Source of the DNA: Acidobacteriota bacterium
GTDB taxonomy: Bacteria; Acidobacteriota; Blastocatellia; Pyrinomonadales; Pyrinomonadaceae
DNA: 30,157 nucleotides
Assembly: GCA_003222855.1 (NCBI GenBank)
Contig: QHXH01000044.1
Location: forward strand, 1,764 to 31,920
Direction of reading: 5' to 3'
The translations under genes were made by a program, and so were the position numbers. Every line of letters starts with the position of its first letter. Position 1 is the stretch's first letter. Below are positions 7,741 to 15,756 of the stretch, piece after piece. The notes beneath the pieces are model-generated. The model did not search any database, was not told the origin of the DNA, and was given only the letters and a program-made list of their open reading frames with translations.

Positions 7741-8814
7741 ATGAACACTCAATCCACATACATGCGCTGGGCCAAGACGCGCGCGCAGGTCAATTACGAT
7801 CTTGCCCTGAGCGGAATTCTCAATCTGCCTTTTGCAGAACTCGACGCAACGATTAGCGACATTGATTTGAATGGCGACAACTCATATGGCTATGGCCCAT
7901 TGATTGACGCGCTGGCGGCACACGCGGAGGTGCAGCGCGACTGTGTCGTGACGATTTCCGGCGGCACCTCAATGGCGAATCATTTGGCGATGGCGGCGGC
8001 ACTGGAACACGGCGACGAAGTTTTGATCGAGCAACCGACATACGAACCGTTGCTGGCGCTGGCACAATACTTTGGCGCGAAGGTCAAACGATTCGCGCGA
8101 CCGGCCGAAAAGAATTATCGCGTCGATCTGGATGATCTAAGATCGAAAGTCAGTCCGCAAACTCGCTTGATCGTCCTGACAAATCTGCACAATCCCAGCA
8201 GCGCTCTGGTTGATGAAGACACGTTGCGTCGCGTTGGCGAAATTGCGCAGAGCGTGTCCGCCCGCGTGTTGGTTGATGAAGTTTATCTTGAGGCCCTGTT
8301 CGAAGCTGCGCCGCGCTCGTCCGCTTCTCTTGGCCCACATTTCATTGCCACCAGCAGTCTGACAAAAGGCTATGGCTTGAGTGGCCTGCGTTGTGGTTGG
8401 ATTTTGGCGGAACCTGAACTCGCGCAGCGCATGAGACTTCTGCACGACATCTTTGGCGCGCTCGCGCCGCATCCGGCTGAGAGATTGAGTGTGTTGGCGC
8501 TCCGGAAACTGCCGAAGTTTATCGCCCGCGCCAAAACTATCCTGGAAACAAATCGCGCTGTGCTGAATGACTTTTACGATTCGCGCGAGGATCTCGAAGT
8601 CCCGCGGTCGCGTGCCGGCACCACGTCATTTCCGCGCCTGCTAAAAGGAACTGTCGAGAATCTGTACACGCTGCTCACTGAAAAGTACGAAACCGCGGTT
8701 GTCCCCGGCCGCTTCTTCGAATCGCCCCAGCAATTTCGCATCGGCATGTGCGCTGAGCCCGAGTTGTTTAGTGAGGGTGTGCGACGCCTGGGGAGAGCCC
8801 TGGATGAAATATGA
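7741..8814 (+). CDS. PLP-dependent aminotransferase, class I/II
   Basis: This encodes 357 residues from the ATG at 7741. The frame is open from 7639, but that extension is repeat DNA. It is a fold-type I enzyme. The PLP lysine is Lys209 in SSLTKGYGLSGLRCGW; Asn151 (NLHNPSS), Asp179 and Tyr182 (LVDEVYLEALFE) form the rest of the cofactor pocket. The phosphate-binding loop is GGTSMANHLAM. It is cytosolic and transfers an amino group between an amino acid and a 2-oxoacid; substrate unknown. It lies between an amino acid permease and the flavin monooxygenase region, consistent with amino acid catabolism. Its stop overlaps the next start (ATGA). Confidence 0.88.
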   Translation: MNTQSTYMRWAKTRAQVNYDLALSGILNLPFAELDATISDIDLNGDNSYGYGPLIDALAAHAEVQRDCVVTISGGTSMANHLAMAAALEHGDEVLIEQPTYEPLLALAQYFGAKVKRFARPAEKNYRVDLDDLRSKVSPQTRLIVLTNLHNPSSALVDEDTLRRVGEIAQSVSARVLVDEVYLEALFEAAPRSSASLGPHFIATSSLTKGYGLSGLRCGWILAEPELAQRMRLLHDIFGALAPHPAERLSVLALRKLPKFIARAKTILETNRAVLNDFYDSREDLEVPRSRAGTTSFPRLLKGTVENLYTLLTEKYETAVVPGRFFESPQQFRIGMCAEPELFSEGVRRLGRALDEI

Positions 8815-9299
8815 ATCACCAATTTCCTTTCAAAATGGCAGGAGATCAGCCATCAAAGCACTTGCTGGAAAAACTTCAGAAAGATCAGAGGCTTCTTGAA
8901 TCGATTCAGGCGCATCTGCCAGAGCTGGAATCTTTGCTCTATGTTTTCCAATCCGACTACGAGGATCGCATCTATCGCCTCTATTACCAGTCATTCAAAG
9001 TTTATTCACTTCAAGACTCCACTGAAACCGCCTTAAGACTCTTCGAGAAGATCGGTGGCGCAGTTGAAGGCGAACTCTCTGATTGGTTTCATGAAATCCT
9101 GTCTAGCGGTGTTGGCTGTGAGTTCGAACTTGAACACAACAAGAGATGGTTGTTTCATACAAGACCTATGGTTGAAGCCTTTCTCCATGCAAAGTACTTT
9201 CTTGAAATGATGGTGAGATATGCCAAAGAGTTGGATACCGCTCCCTCAGTTCTGCCAACCGGGTGGGCTGCAATTCTTTGTCTATATAATCAGCGTTGA
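8811..9299 (+). CDS. Conserved hypothetical protein
   Basis: This encodes 162 residues, mainly helical and without signal or membrane segments. Distinct blocks are LLYVFQSDYEDRIYRLYYQS (about 42-61), HNKRWLFHTRPMVEAFLHAK (about 113-132) and VLPTGWAAILCLYNQR at the C-terminus. I know this pattern from hypothetical proteins of several phyla, with no assigned function. The start overlaps the aminotransferase stop and the stop is five bases before the monooxygenase ATG, so it belongs to the same transcription unit. Confidence 0.72.
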   Translation: MNHQFPFKMAGDQPSKHLLEKLQKDQRLLESIQAHLPELESLLYVFQSDYEDRIYRLYYQSFKVYSLQDSTETALRLFEKIGGAVEGELSDWFHEILSSGVGCEFELEHNKRWLFHTRPMVEAFLHAKYFLEMMVRYAKELDTAPSVLPTGWAAILCLYNQR

Positions 9300-9304
9300 C
9301 CGGG

Positions 9305-10393
9305 ATGAAGATCACGATCATCGGCGGCGGGCCGGCGGGAATGTATTTCGCCATCCTCATGAAAAAGGCAAACGCCGCCCACCACATCACGATCTACGAA
9401 CGCAATGGGCCCAACGATACGTTCGGCTGGGGCGTCGTGTTTTCCGGAAGAACACTCGCGAATCTGCGCGCGGCGGATGAACCTTCACATGCGGCAATCA
9501 CCCGGGACTTTCAAGCGTGGGACAATGTTGATGTCGTTCATCGCGACGGCATCGCCAGAATTCGTCTGCTCAATATCCTGCAAGCGCGATGTGAGGAACT
9601 CGGCATCCCGATCAAATTTCATCGGGAAATTTCGGAAGTGGTCTCACTGAGGCACGAATGTGATTTGCTGGTAGGCGCGGATGGAGTTAACAGCAGGTTG
9701 CGGCAAGCGTTCGCCGAAAACTTCAAACCGGAGTTGAGCGTTCGTCCTAACAAGTATATCTGGTACGGCTCGCATCAACTGTTTCACGGGCTCACGCTTA
9801 CATTTCGCGAAACGCCGGCGGGCACATTTGCCGCGCACTCATACAAATTTGACGGGAACACCAGCACTTTCATTATCGAATGCGATCCACAGACATGGGC
9901 CAATGCCGGCTTTCAGACGATGAGCGATGACGATACGCGCGCTTACCTGGAAGGTGTCTTTGCGCGCGACCTGAATCGCCACAGTCTGCTCTCGAATAAT
10001 TCCAAGTGGATCAACTTTGCGCTCGTCAAGAATGCAAATTGGACGTTCGAGAATGTCGTGCTGTTGGGTGACGCGCTGCACACAGCCCACTTTTCGATCG
10101 GCTCAGGAACCAAGCTGGCGATGGAAGATGCGATTGCTCTCGCTGAATCTTTCAAAGCGACCACGACCGCACAACAGGCCCTGCGGGACTTTGAAACGAA
10201 AAGGAAACCGGTAATTGAAGACTATCAAGCAGCTGCACACGAAAGCATGTTGTGGTTCGAAAACGCGAGAGACTACATGCAGCTGCCGCCGATCGAGTTG
10301 GCTTACATGTTGATGACGCGCAGCGGCAGAGTCGACCACGAAACCCTGAGGCGGCGCGACCCTGCGTTCATTGAAGCTTACGAGAACGCATAA
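9305..10393 (+). CDS. FAD-dependent monooxygenase, aminobenzoyl-CoA/salicylyl-CoA hydroxylase type
   Basis: This encodes 362 residues from the ATG at 9305; a TTG at 9296 is also in frame. The N-terminal dinucleotide loop is GGGPAGMYFAILMKKA. DDTFGWGVVFS-like sequence (NDTFGWGVVFS) follows, then RLLNILQARCEELG, the DG motif LLVGADGVNSRLR, and the second FAD motif VVLLGDALHTAHFSIGSG. This set is characteristic of the hydroxylase half of anthraniloyl-CoA monooxygenase and salicylyl-CoA 5-hydroxylase, so an aromatic CoA thioester is the likely substrate. The fused Old Yellow Enzyme-like half of the bifunctional enzymes is absent. Between residues 80 and 84 (HRDGIARIRLL) a Gly-rich segment usual before the IARIRLL-type motif appears to be missing. 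Hydratase, dehydrogenase and RidA genes upstream support the assignment. Confidence 0.85.
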   Translation: MKITIIGGGPAGMYFAILMKKANAAHHITIYERNGPNDTFGWGVVFSGRTLANLRAADEPSHAAITRDFQAWDNVDVVHRDGIARIRLLNILQARCEELGIPIKFHREISEVVSLRHECDLLVGADGVNSRLRQAFAENFKPELSVRPNKYIWYGSHQLFHGLTLTFRETPAGTFAAHSYKFDGNTSTFIIECDPQTWANAGFQTMSDDDTRAYLEGVFARDLNRHSLLSNNSKWINFALVKNANWTFENVVLLGDALHTAHFSIGSGTKLAMEDAIALAESFKATTTAQQALRDFETKRKPVIEDYQAAAHESMLWFENARDYMQLPPIELAYMLMTRSGRVDHETLRRRDPAFIEAYENA

Positions 10394-10455
10394 CCAGACT
10401 CGGTAGCGATGCCCTATATATTGGTTTGGTGTTGTTTTTTCCCTCGGCAGGAACG

Positions 10456-10510
10456 ATCTACGAAATTACACGAAATCCAAACGACAACGTTTCGTGTGGG
10501 TTCGTGGATA
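10456..10510. repeat. Family H inverted repeat downstream of the monooxygenase
   Basis: ATCTACGAAATTACACGAAA (from 10456) is answered by GTTTCGTGTGGGTTCGTGGA (10489-10508). A related element (CCACGAAATCACACGAAG...TTCGTGGAT) lies at 28437-28511. It sits between the convergent monooxygenase and serS genes and could act as a terminator, but no T-run follows. Confidence 0.75.
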
Positions 10511-10569
10511 GTCTTACTTGGTATGGTGAGCTCAGAATAGGGCACCACCCGGAACTGTCTTCGTATGAC

Positions 10570-11859
10570 TCACGCCCGGTTTATCTTAGCAATTCCATTC
10601 ATATAGGGACGCAGAACTTCAGGAACGTTGATCGAGCCATCTGCCTGCTGAAAGTTCTCAAGCACCGCGATCCAGGTGCGGCCGACGGCGAGACCCGACC
10701 CATTCAGGGTATGAACGAATTCAGGTTTGCCACCGCCGCCGCGGCGAAAGCGAATGTTCGCGCGCCGTGCCTGGAATGCTTCGTAGTTCGAACAGGAAGA
10801 GATTTCGCGAAATGCATTCTGCGAAGGCAGCCACACTTCGATGTCGTATGTTTTCGCGTTGCTGAAACCGAGATCGCCCGTTGACAAAGTCACCACGCGA
10901 TAGTGAATCCCCAACAACTGCAAAACTTTTTCAGCGTCGCGCGTCAACGACTCGAGTTCATCGTAAGAGCTTTCCGGCAGCGAGTACTTCACTAGTTCGA
11001 CTTTTTCAAACTGATGCTGGCGGATTACGCCGCGCGTGTCTTTGCCGTAACTGCCGGCTTCCGATCGGAAGCACGGAGTGTAGGCAACCCACTTTATTGG
11101 CAACCTCGACGCATCGAGAATCTCTTCCCGATAATAATTTGTCACTGGCACTTCCGCCGTCGGCACGAGATAGAAACCGCGCTCGTCCTCTAACTTGAAG
11201 AGATCCTGTTCGAACTTTGGCAACTGGCCCGTGCCGAACAGCGAATCTCGATTCACGATGAAAGGGGGCAGAGTTTCTCGATAGCCATGCTCGCGCGTGT
11301 GCAACTCCAACATGAAATTGATCAGTGCGCGCTCAAGCCGCGCACCCGCGCCGTTGAGAATCGCGAAGCGAGCACCCGCAATCTTGGTCGCGCGCTCGAG
11401 ATCGAGAATTCCGAGCGCAACTCCGAGATCGACGTGATCCCTGGGCTCAAAATCGAATTCCGGTTTTGCGCCCCAGCGGCGAATTTCAACGTTAGCGGAT
11501 TCATCTGTTCCCGCCGGCACGCTCGCATGAGGAATATTCGGCAGTGTCGAAAGCAGCTCGCGCATGCGCGCTTCCGCCGTATCACGCCTTCGATCCAGCT
11601 CGGCGATTTGATCTTTCAAATGTCCGACAGCTTTGCGCCGGGCGTCCGCTTCCTCGCGCTTTCCTTCTTTCATCAGCGCCCCGATTTCGCGGCTCGCGCT
11701 GTTGCGCTCAGCGTTCAGACGATCGGATTCAGCAATGACGCGACGCCGATCTTCATCCGCGCGCACAAAATCATCCAGCGCGGCAGCTGACATCCGGCGC
11801 TTTTCCAAAGCGGCGCGCACCACCTCAAGGTTCTCTCTCACATAATTCAGATCAAGCAT
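10570..11859 (-). CDS. serS: Seryl-tRNA synthetase
   Basis: This encodes 429 residues, the full expected length. The N-terminal 110 residues form the long antiparallel coiled-coil arm that holds the tRNA-Ser extra arm (ESDRLNAERNSASREIGALM and onward). The class II catalytic domain carries motif 2 (CFRSEAGSYGKDTRGVIRQH) and motif 3 (HTLNGSGLAVGRT), plus EISSCSNYEAFQARR. It charges tRNA-Ser (and tRNA-Sec if present) in the cytoplasm. The ATG at 11859 is preceded by AAGGG about eight bases upstream. A gap of 431 bases full of repeats separates it from the gene upstream. Confidence 0.98.
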   Translation of the reverse strand: MLDLNYVRENLEVVRAALEKRRMSAAALDDFVRADEDRRRVIAESDRLNAERNSASREIGALMKEGKREEADARRKAVGHLKDQIAELDRRRDTAEARMRELLSTLPNIPHASVPAGTDESANVEIRRWGAKPEFDFEPRDHVDLGVALGILDLERATKIAGARFAILNGAGARLERALINFMLELHTREHGYRETLPPFIVNRDSLFGTGQLPKFEQDLFKLEDERGFYLVPTAEVPVTNYYREEILDASRLPIKWVAYTPCFRSEAGSYGKDTRGVIRQHQFEKVELVKYSLPESSYDELESLTRDAEKVLQLLGIHYRVVTLSTGDLGFSNAKTYDIEVWLPSQNAFREISSCSNYEAFQARRANIRFRRGGGGKPEFVHTLNGSGLAVGRTWIAVLENFQQADGSINVPEVLRPYMNGIAKINRA

Positions 11860-11904
11860 TCCAATGCCCTTTTCAGTCTCTGAGTTTTAAGAAAAAGATA
11901 ATTT

Positions 11905-11936
11905 GGTACAGAACCGCTTGCGATAGCAAGCAGGTG
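11905..11936. repeat. Family B repeat (GTACAGAACCGC type)
   Basis: GGTACAGAACCGCTTGCGAT followed by AGCAAGCAGGTG contains the hairpin GCTTGCGATAGCAAGC. It matches the left arm of the 21134-21268 element (TTACAGAACCGCGAGCG...AGCGAGCGGG) in layout and partly in sequence. Confidence 0.75.
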
Positions 11937-12042
11937 CCGGCCAGAGCACTGAGGTAGTTCTGTGTTGCTGTTGTGAACTAGCCATCGAACTCGCCGCAGA
12001 GCGGCCAAGTGTTTATAGCTCGTGCTTACACCGTGATGTTCT

Positions 12043-12103
12043 CAGCTCCAGAGGAGCGCAATAAGAGCTTCTCAATGATTAAAATATTTCGCTCCTCCGG
12101 AGC
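12043..12103. repeat. Family C repeat pair (GCTCC..GGAGC hairpins)
   Basis: AGCTCCAGAGGAGCGCAATA begins at 12044, and AAATATTTCGCTCCTCCGGA begins at 12082. The second resembles AAATATCGCGCTCCTAACGG in the dapB-dapA gap (22105-22131). Confidence 0.75.
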
Positions 12104-12170
12104 TTCCATGGTGTTAGCCATCGAGTTTCTATAAACATTGGGTCCCTCTGGGACCAATGAGGGGTTTTGC

Positions 12171-12230
12171 GAGCAACACACATTTACCCCACTACTAAAT
12201 TTGGGGTAGTGTCTGAAAGTTGTGTTGCTG
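12171..12230. repeat. Nested dyad with two alternative inner stems
   Basis: Outer arms AGCAACACA (12172-12180) and TGTGTTGCT (12221-12229) enclose TACCCCACTAC and GGGGTAGTG. The inner sequences can pair in two registers (TACCCC with GGGGTA, or CACTAC with GTAGTG). Confidence 0.6.
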
Positions 12231-12290
12231 GGTGGGAAAAATAAAAGCAGACGAAATCAATCCTTCGCAATTAGCCGTTCACACACGCAT

Positions 12291-13034
12291 TCAGTACCGA
12301 AATCGTTCCACAGATTCTGCCAAAGTTTCTTTCGAGCCGACGTCATACCAAATGCCCGGCACGCGCCAAACGTAAACCGGAATTCGGGGATACAGCCATT
12401 GCACCAGGCGGCCGGGCTGATCAGGATTGTTTCCTTCCGCGATGTACTGTTCGATCAACGGCAAAACTGATTTTGGATAATAGTACAAAGCAATGCCCGT
12501 CAGCGTGCTTTTTGGGTGCTCAGGTTTTTCTTCAAAAAAAGTGATGCGATCGTTTTCATCGATCTCAATCGCGTTGTACTTCTTAACCTGCGCGAGGTCC
12601 GAAATGTCGTAAACAGCCAGGACCGGAACATTCTTACTTCGACAAAATTCAGCGAACTCTTCCAGACTGTGGCTGAACAGATTATCTCCCGCAACCACGA
12701 TGATATCGTCGTCGATCCGAGCTTCGTTAAGTACGAGATTCAGGTCGCCGATCGCGCCGAGCCGGTTTGCCTCGCTCGTCGTTTTGTCATTGATGATACT
12801 CAGCTGCGCACGTGTATGCATCGTCCGGTATGCTTCAGCCCATCGCTGAAAATGATCGAAGAACTTCGTATTCGTGACCAGGTAGATGTGATCGAGTTCC
12901 TTGATCGGCTTCAAATTATCCAGGACATGCTCCAGCATCGGCTTGCCCGCGACTGGTAGCAGCGGCTTCGGCTGTTTGAGCGTCAACGGATAAAGTCGCG
13001 TGGCATAACCGGCAGCCAGAACAATTAACTTCAC
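12291..13034 (-). CDS. Sugar-1-phosphate nucleotidyltransferase
   Basis: This encodes 247 residues. The NTP-transferase signature LAAGYATRLYPLTLKQPKPL lies at the N-terminus, a variant of GxGTRLxPLT with Tyr-Ala in the loop. The metal-binding Asp is in VVAGDNLFS, and the sugar-pocket strands carry ITFFEEKPEHPKSTLTGIALYYY. The end, GIWYDVGSKETLAESVERF, is typical of glucose-1-phosphate nucleotidylyltransferases. It would make an NDP-sugar for cell-envelope polymers; the base and sugar are not determined. The start is the GTG at 13034-13032, preceded by GGAGGG at good spacing. An ATG two bases further upstream is out of frame. It diverges from fabG. Confidence 0.88.
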   Translation of the reverse strand: MKLIVLAAGYATRLYPLTLKQPKPLLPVAGKPMLEHVLDNLKPIKELDHIYLVTNTKFFDHFQRWAEAYRTMHTRAQLSIINDKTTSEANRLGAIGDLNLVLNEARIDDDIIVVAGDNLFSHSLEEFAEFCRSKNVPVLAVYDISDLAQVKKYNAIEIDENDRITFFEEKPEHPKSTLTGIALYYYPKSVLPLIEQYIAEGNNPDQPGRLVQWLYPRIPVYVWRVPGIWYDVGSKETLAESVERFRY

Positions 13035-13216
13035 ATGCCCTCCCTATTAGTCATTCGTTATCGGAAACCCGGACGTCCACCGGACTCTCAATGAAGCTTT
13101 ACAATAAAAGAAGCGCGCAGGGAAAGCGAGTCCGCCCCCGGCTTCCGTGCTGGATCGAAGCTTTGATATAGTGCGACAAATTCGAATCGCTAATTGCATC
13201 AAGAGGTAAACAACTG

Positions 13217-13975
13217 TTGACCGAAGAAAAGAATTTTGCCGGACGTGCCGCGATCGTTACCGGAGCTACACGGGGCATCGGCCGGGCAATCGCCCTGGAG
13301 CTGGCGCGCCGCGGCGCCGACGTGGCTTTCAACTACGCGAAGAGCGTGGCCGCCGCTGACAGCTTGAAGAGTGAAATTGAGAGATCGGGCGTGCGCTGTT
13401 TGGCGTCGCAGGGCGATGTTGCGAATACCGACGCGGCGGCCGAAATGGTGAAACTAACCAAAGACGTGTTCGGACGAATTGATTTCCTCGTCAACAATGC
13501 CGGCATCCTCCGCGACACTCTGATTCTGCGGATGAAAGAAGACGACTGGGATGCCGTGATTGATACGAACCTCAAAGGTGCGTGGAACTTTTCGAAGGCG
13601 GCGTTGAGAGTGATGCTGCGCCAGGATGACGGCGGATCGATTCTCAATATCACCTCGATCAGTGGAGTTGTCGGGATGGCTGGTCAATCAAATTATTCAG
13701 CGTCAAAGGCCGGCATGATTGGTTTGACAAAAGCTCTGGCGCGCGAAGTAGCCAGTCGCAAAGTCACCGTGAACGCGCTCGCGCTGGGAATGGTCGCAAC
13801 TGACATGGCCGCAGGGCTCGATGAGAGTTACCAGACAAAACTCCTCGAACAAATTCCGCTCGGCCGATTTGCGGAGGCTGACGAGGTCGCGCGGATCGTT
13901 TGCTTCCTCTTATCGAACGATGCTCGCTATATCACGGGCCAGGTGATTCAGGTTGACGGTGGATTGGCGATGTAA
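13217..13975 (+). CDS. fabG: 3-oxoacyl-[ACP] reductase (SDR family)
   Basis: This encodes 252 residues. It starts at a TTG at 13217, supported by AGAGGT nine bases upstream; no ATG or GTG fits the family N-terminus. The NADP loop is TGATRGIG (residues 15-22), with NNAG at 93-96 and Asn118. The Ser147-Tyr160-Lys164 triad lies in ITSISGVVGMAGQSNYSASK. It reduces 3-oxoacyl-ACP in fatty acid elongation in the cytoplasm. The match to FabG is full-length, but SDR paralogues are common, so another 3-oxoacyl substrate is possible. It stands alone, with a hairpin terminator downstream. Confidence 0.9.
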   Translation: MTEEKNFAGRAAIVTGATRGIGRAIALELARRGADVAFNYAKSVAAADSLKSEIERSGVRCLASQGDVANTDAAAEMVKLTKDVFGRIDFLVNNAGILRDTLILRMKEDDWDAVIDTNLKGAWNFSKAALRVMLRQDDGGSILNITSISGVVGMAGQSNYSASKAGMIGLTKALAREVASRKVTVNALALGMVATDMAAGLDESYQTKLLEQIPLGRFAEADEVARIVCFLLSNDARYITGQVIQVDGGLAM

Positions 13976-14092
13976 GACATTTGCGATTGCCGATTTCCAA
14001 TTGCCGATTTTTTCTAGTTCCGCCTGAATATCTCAGTCTCACGCCAAGAGCCGAACAATTGGCAATCGGCAATCGCAAATCGGCAATGTAAA
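13970..14092. repeat. Family F inverted repeat at the fabG stop codon
   Basis: The left arm from 13970 (GATGTAAGACATTTGCGATT, then GCCGATTTCCAATTGCCGAT) and the right arm at 14055-14092 (CAATTGGCAATCGGCAATCG, then CAAATCGGCAATGTA) are long, slightly imperfect reverse complements. The fabG TAA is inside the left arm. A degenerate relative is near 28333-28372. Confidence 0.85.
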
Positions 14093-14098
14093 GAGAAT

Positions 14099-14134
14099 CG
14101 CCCCGCCAATCATTCAACCGGCGGGGCGAAAATT
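14099..14134. terminator. Strong hairpin between convergent fabG and the HEAT-like gene
   Basis: CGCCCCGCC (14099-14107) pairs perfectly with GGCGGGGCG (14120-14128) around a 12-base loop. AAAATTTC follows. As it lies between two convergent genes it could end transcripts from both sides, though the T-tract is short. Confidence 0.65.
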
Positions 14135-14391
14135 TCAGGGTAGGTTCGGGTAGCTAAGGGTGGCTAGGCCAGACTTGAGAATCGTCGCTTAAGTGCGATC
14201 CTGTACTTCAAAGGTGGTGCTTGACGGCGGTAAAAAGTCTGCGGCTGGAATAAGAAAAGCTGCCGCTTCGCTTTGTAAAAAGCCTGCCGCCCTGAGTCAC
14301 GTTGAAAGTACACCCGCACTCGGCTCCCGGTCAAGCAAAAAATAGATAAACGTGACAGAGCCGTGACATTCGGCCGGCCCCGTCACCCCAG
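14135..14391. other. Non-coding stretch, no recognisable feature
   Basis: Downstream of the hairpin and before the HEAT-like stop codon I see no gene, RNA or clear dyad. It is A- and G-rich with several AAAA runs. It would form the 3' trailer of the minus-strand HEAT gene. Confidence 0.5.
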
Positions 14392-15588
14392 TTATGCTGG
14401 TCCACGCATCTGTGACAAACGATAGGCTTGCCGGCGAACCCCTTCAGAGACATTCCGATTCTGCGCAATCGAGTTGAGATCTCTTGTGCGAATGCGGGGG
14501 AGAATGTGGACGGCGGTGGCCATCGGCGTGCGAGGGTTGCGTGCCAGGTTGTGAATAATGGGATAAGAACGAGCCCACGCGCGATTCATTCCGATCAAGC
14601 GAAGTACTTCGTCGGCGACCTGCCGCATGGCGGCAATGTTTTCTATCTCCTGAGCGGAAATTCGCGGATTGTGGATCACGCCGGTGCAGACGACCTTGTT
14701 CGAGTCGCGAATCAAGATGCTGCGCGCCTCGCGGTCTCCCTTCATTGCCAACTTCATGCGGTCTTTCACCGTCATGAACATAATCCGGCGGATGAGCGAG
14801 ATTCGTTCGGGCGAAATGTCACCTTCCAGTCTCTCGGCATTCATTACCGCTTGAGCATTGGCGGCTGTCTGCTCGGGAGACTCGATCAGCATCTCCTCGA
14901 TGAATTCGCGCGCCAGCCATGAGTCGTCAATGTCAACGTCCGCTACTTCGATGTGCTGCGCGATGGCCCAGGCATCGTCGATCGAGAGCTCTCCGCCGGG
15001 CGTTGTCAGCTCTGCATTCTCGAAAAATTCGGCGGCGGCAGCGTTCCCGCGCGCGCGCAACTCCTGCGCGATCTGCCGCGCGCCACGCTCCTTTTCAAAA
15101 AACTCACGGCGGGTTTCTTTTGCGCGGCGTTCAGCCTCGGCGCTGCGCGCAGGGTTGAGCAGAACCGCGTCGATGATTTCCGGCGCCCGAATCAGCCGTT
15201 GCTGATTAAGTGTGATCAATTCAATCAGCGACGTGTTCGGTGTCGCGCCCGCCAGCAAAGCGATCGCTTCGTCGGGAGTGTTCGGGTTGGCAGCGATTGC
15301 TTCATGGATGTCATTGCCGGCTGATCCGAGCGATGCCAAATAGCCAAGCACTGCCGGCGCGGTAGTTTCCGTCGAGGCAACCTGTAAGAGATCCGCGGGT
15401 GGTTGCGAAGCCAGGGTTTCCTGGGCCGCCTGCGCTATCGCCGGATCATTGTCGGCTGTCAGATGGACCAGCGCCTCAAGCAGATCCGCCTGTGGCAGCG
15501 GCAGCAAGCCGCGAGCGGCGGCGGAACGCGCAGCCGGCGGTGCGTTGCCTGAAATGATCGATTGAACTACGGGATTAGTTGATGTCAC
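14392..15588 (-). CDS. HEAT/ARM-like repeat protein of unknown function
   Basis: This encodes 398 residues, almost entirely helical, rich in Ala, Glu and Arg, with no signal peptide or membrane segment. Helical pairs such as LEALVHLTADNDPAIAQAAQ and IHEAIAANPNTPDEAIALLA look like degenerate HEAT repeats in residues 1-130. A charged linker with the DDAWAIAQH and VDIDDSWLAREF segments follows. The C-terminal block (KDRMKLAMKGDREARSILIR, then PRISAQEIENIAAMRQVADE, then LARNPRTPMATAVHILPRI) is one I recognise from uncharacterised Acidobacteriota and Myxococcota proteins. It is probably a cytoplasmic scaffold. The start is the GTG at 15588 with only a weak ribosome site. Between it and secA (15589-15756) there is nothing recognisable. 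Confidence 0.75.
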   Translation of the reverse strand: MTSTNPVVQSIISGNAPPAARSAAARGLLPLPQADLLEALVHLTADNDPAIAQAAQETLASQPPADLLQVASTETTAPAVLGYLASLGSAGNDIHEAIAANPNTPDEAIALLAGATPNTSLIELITLNQQRLIRAPEIIDAVLLNPARSAEAERRAKETRREFFEKERGARQIAQELRARGNAAAAEFFENAELTTPGGELSIDDAWAIAQHIEVADVDIDDSWLAREFIEEMLIESPEQTAANAQAVMNAERLEGDISPERISLIRRIMFMTVKDRMKLAMKGDREARSILIRDSNKVVCTGVIHNPRISAQEIENIAAMRQVADEVLRLIGMNRAWARSYPIIHNLARNPRTPMATAVHILPRIRTRDLNSIAQNRNVSEGVRRQAYRLSQMRGPA

Positions 15589-15756
15589 TCGTGCCGCTTG
15601 GAAATTAAACGCATCGGAAAGTTTCGGAATACCGGATTTATCGGAGCTTGCTGAACAGCCGGAGTCTGCGGGGCAGTTGCGACGATGAGCGAGCGAGATG
15701 GCTTGCCTCGCACTCGCCGCTTAGGGCCGGGTAGTGAGACGTTAATGTATCTGAGT

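Larger units (their letters stand above)
11860..12290. other. Intergenic region of stacked inverted repeats, no gene
   Basis: No convincing coding frame is present. It contains a family B copy (11905-11936), a family C pair (12043-12103), a reverse-oriented piece ATAAACATTGG (12131-12141), a GGTCCC...GGGACC palindrome (12141-12155), and a nested dyad at 12171-12230. The decamer TGTGTTGCTG occurs at 11961 and 12221, with its complement near 12171. Confidence 0.8.

Noticed and set aside
14135..14391. Small RNA or tRNA between fabG and the HEAT gene
   Set aside because: No cloverleaf, T-loop sequence or strong internal structure was found beyond the terminator hairpin.
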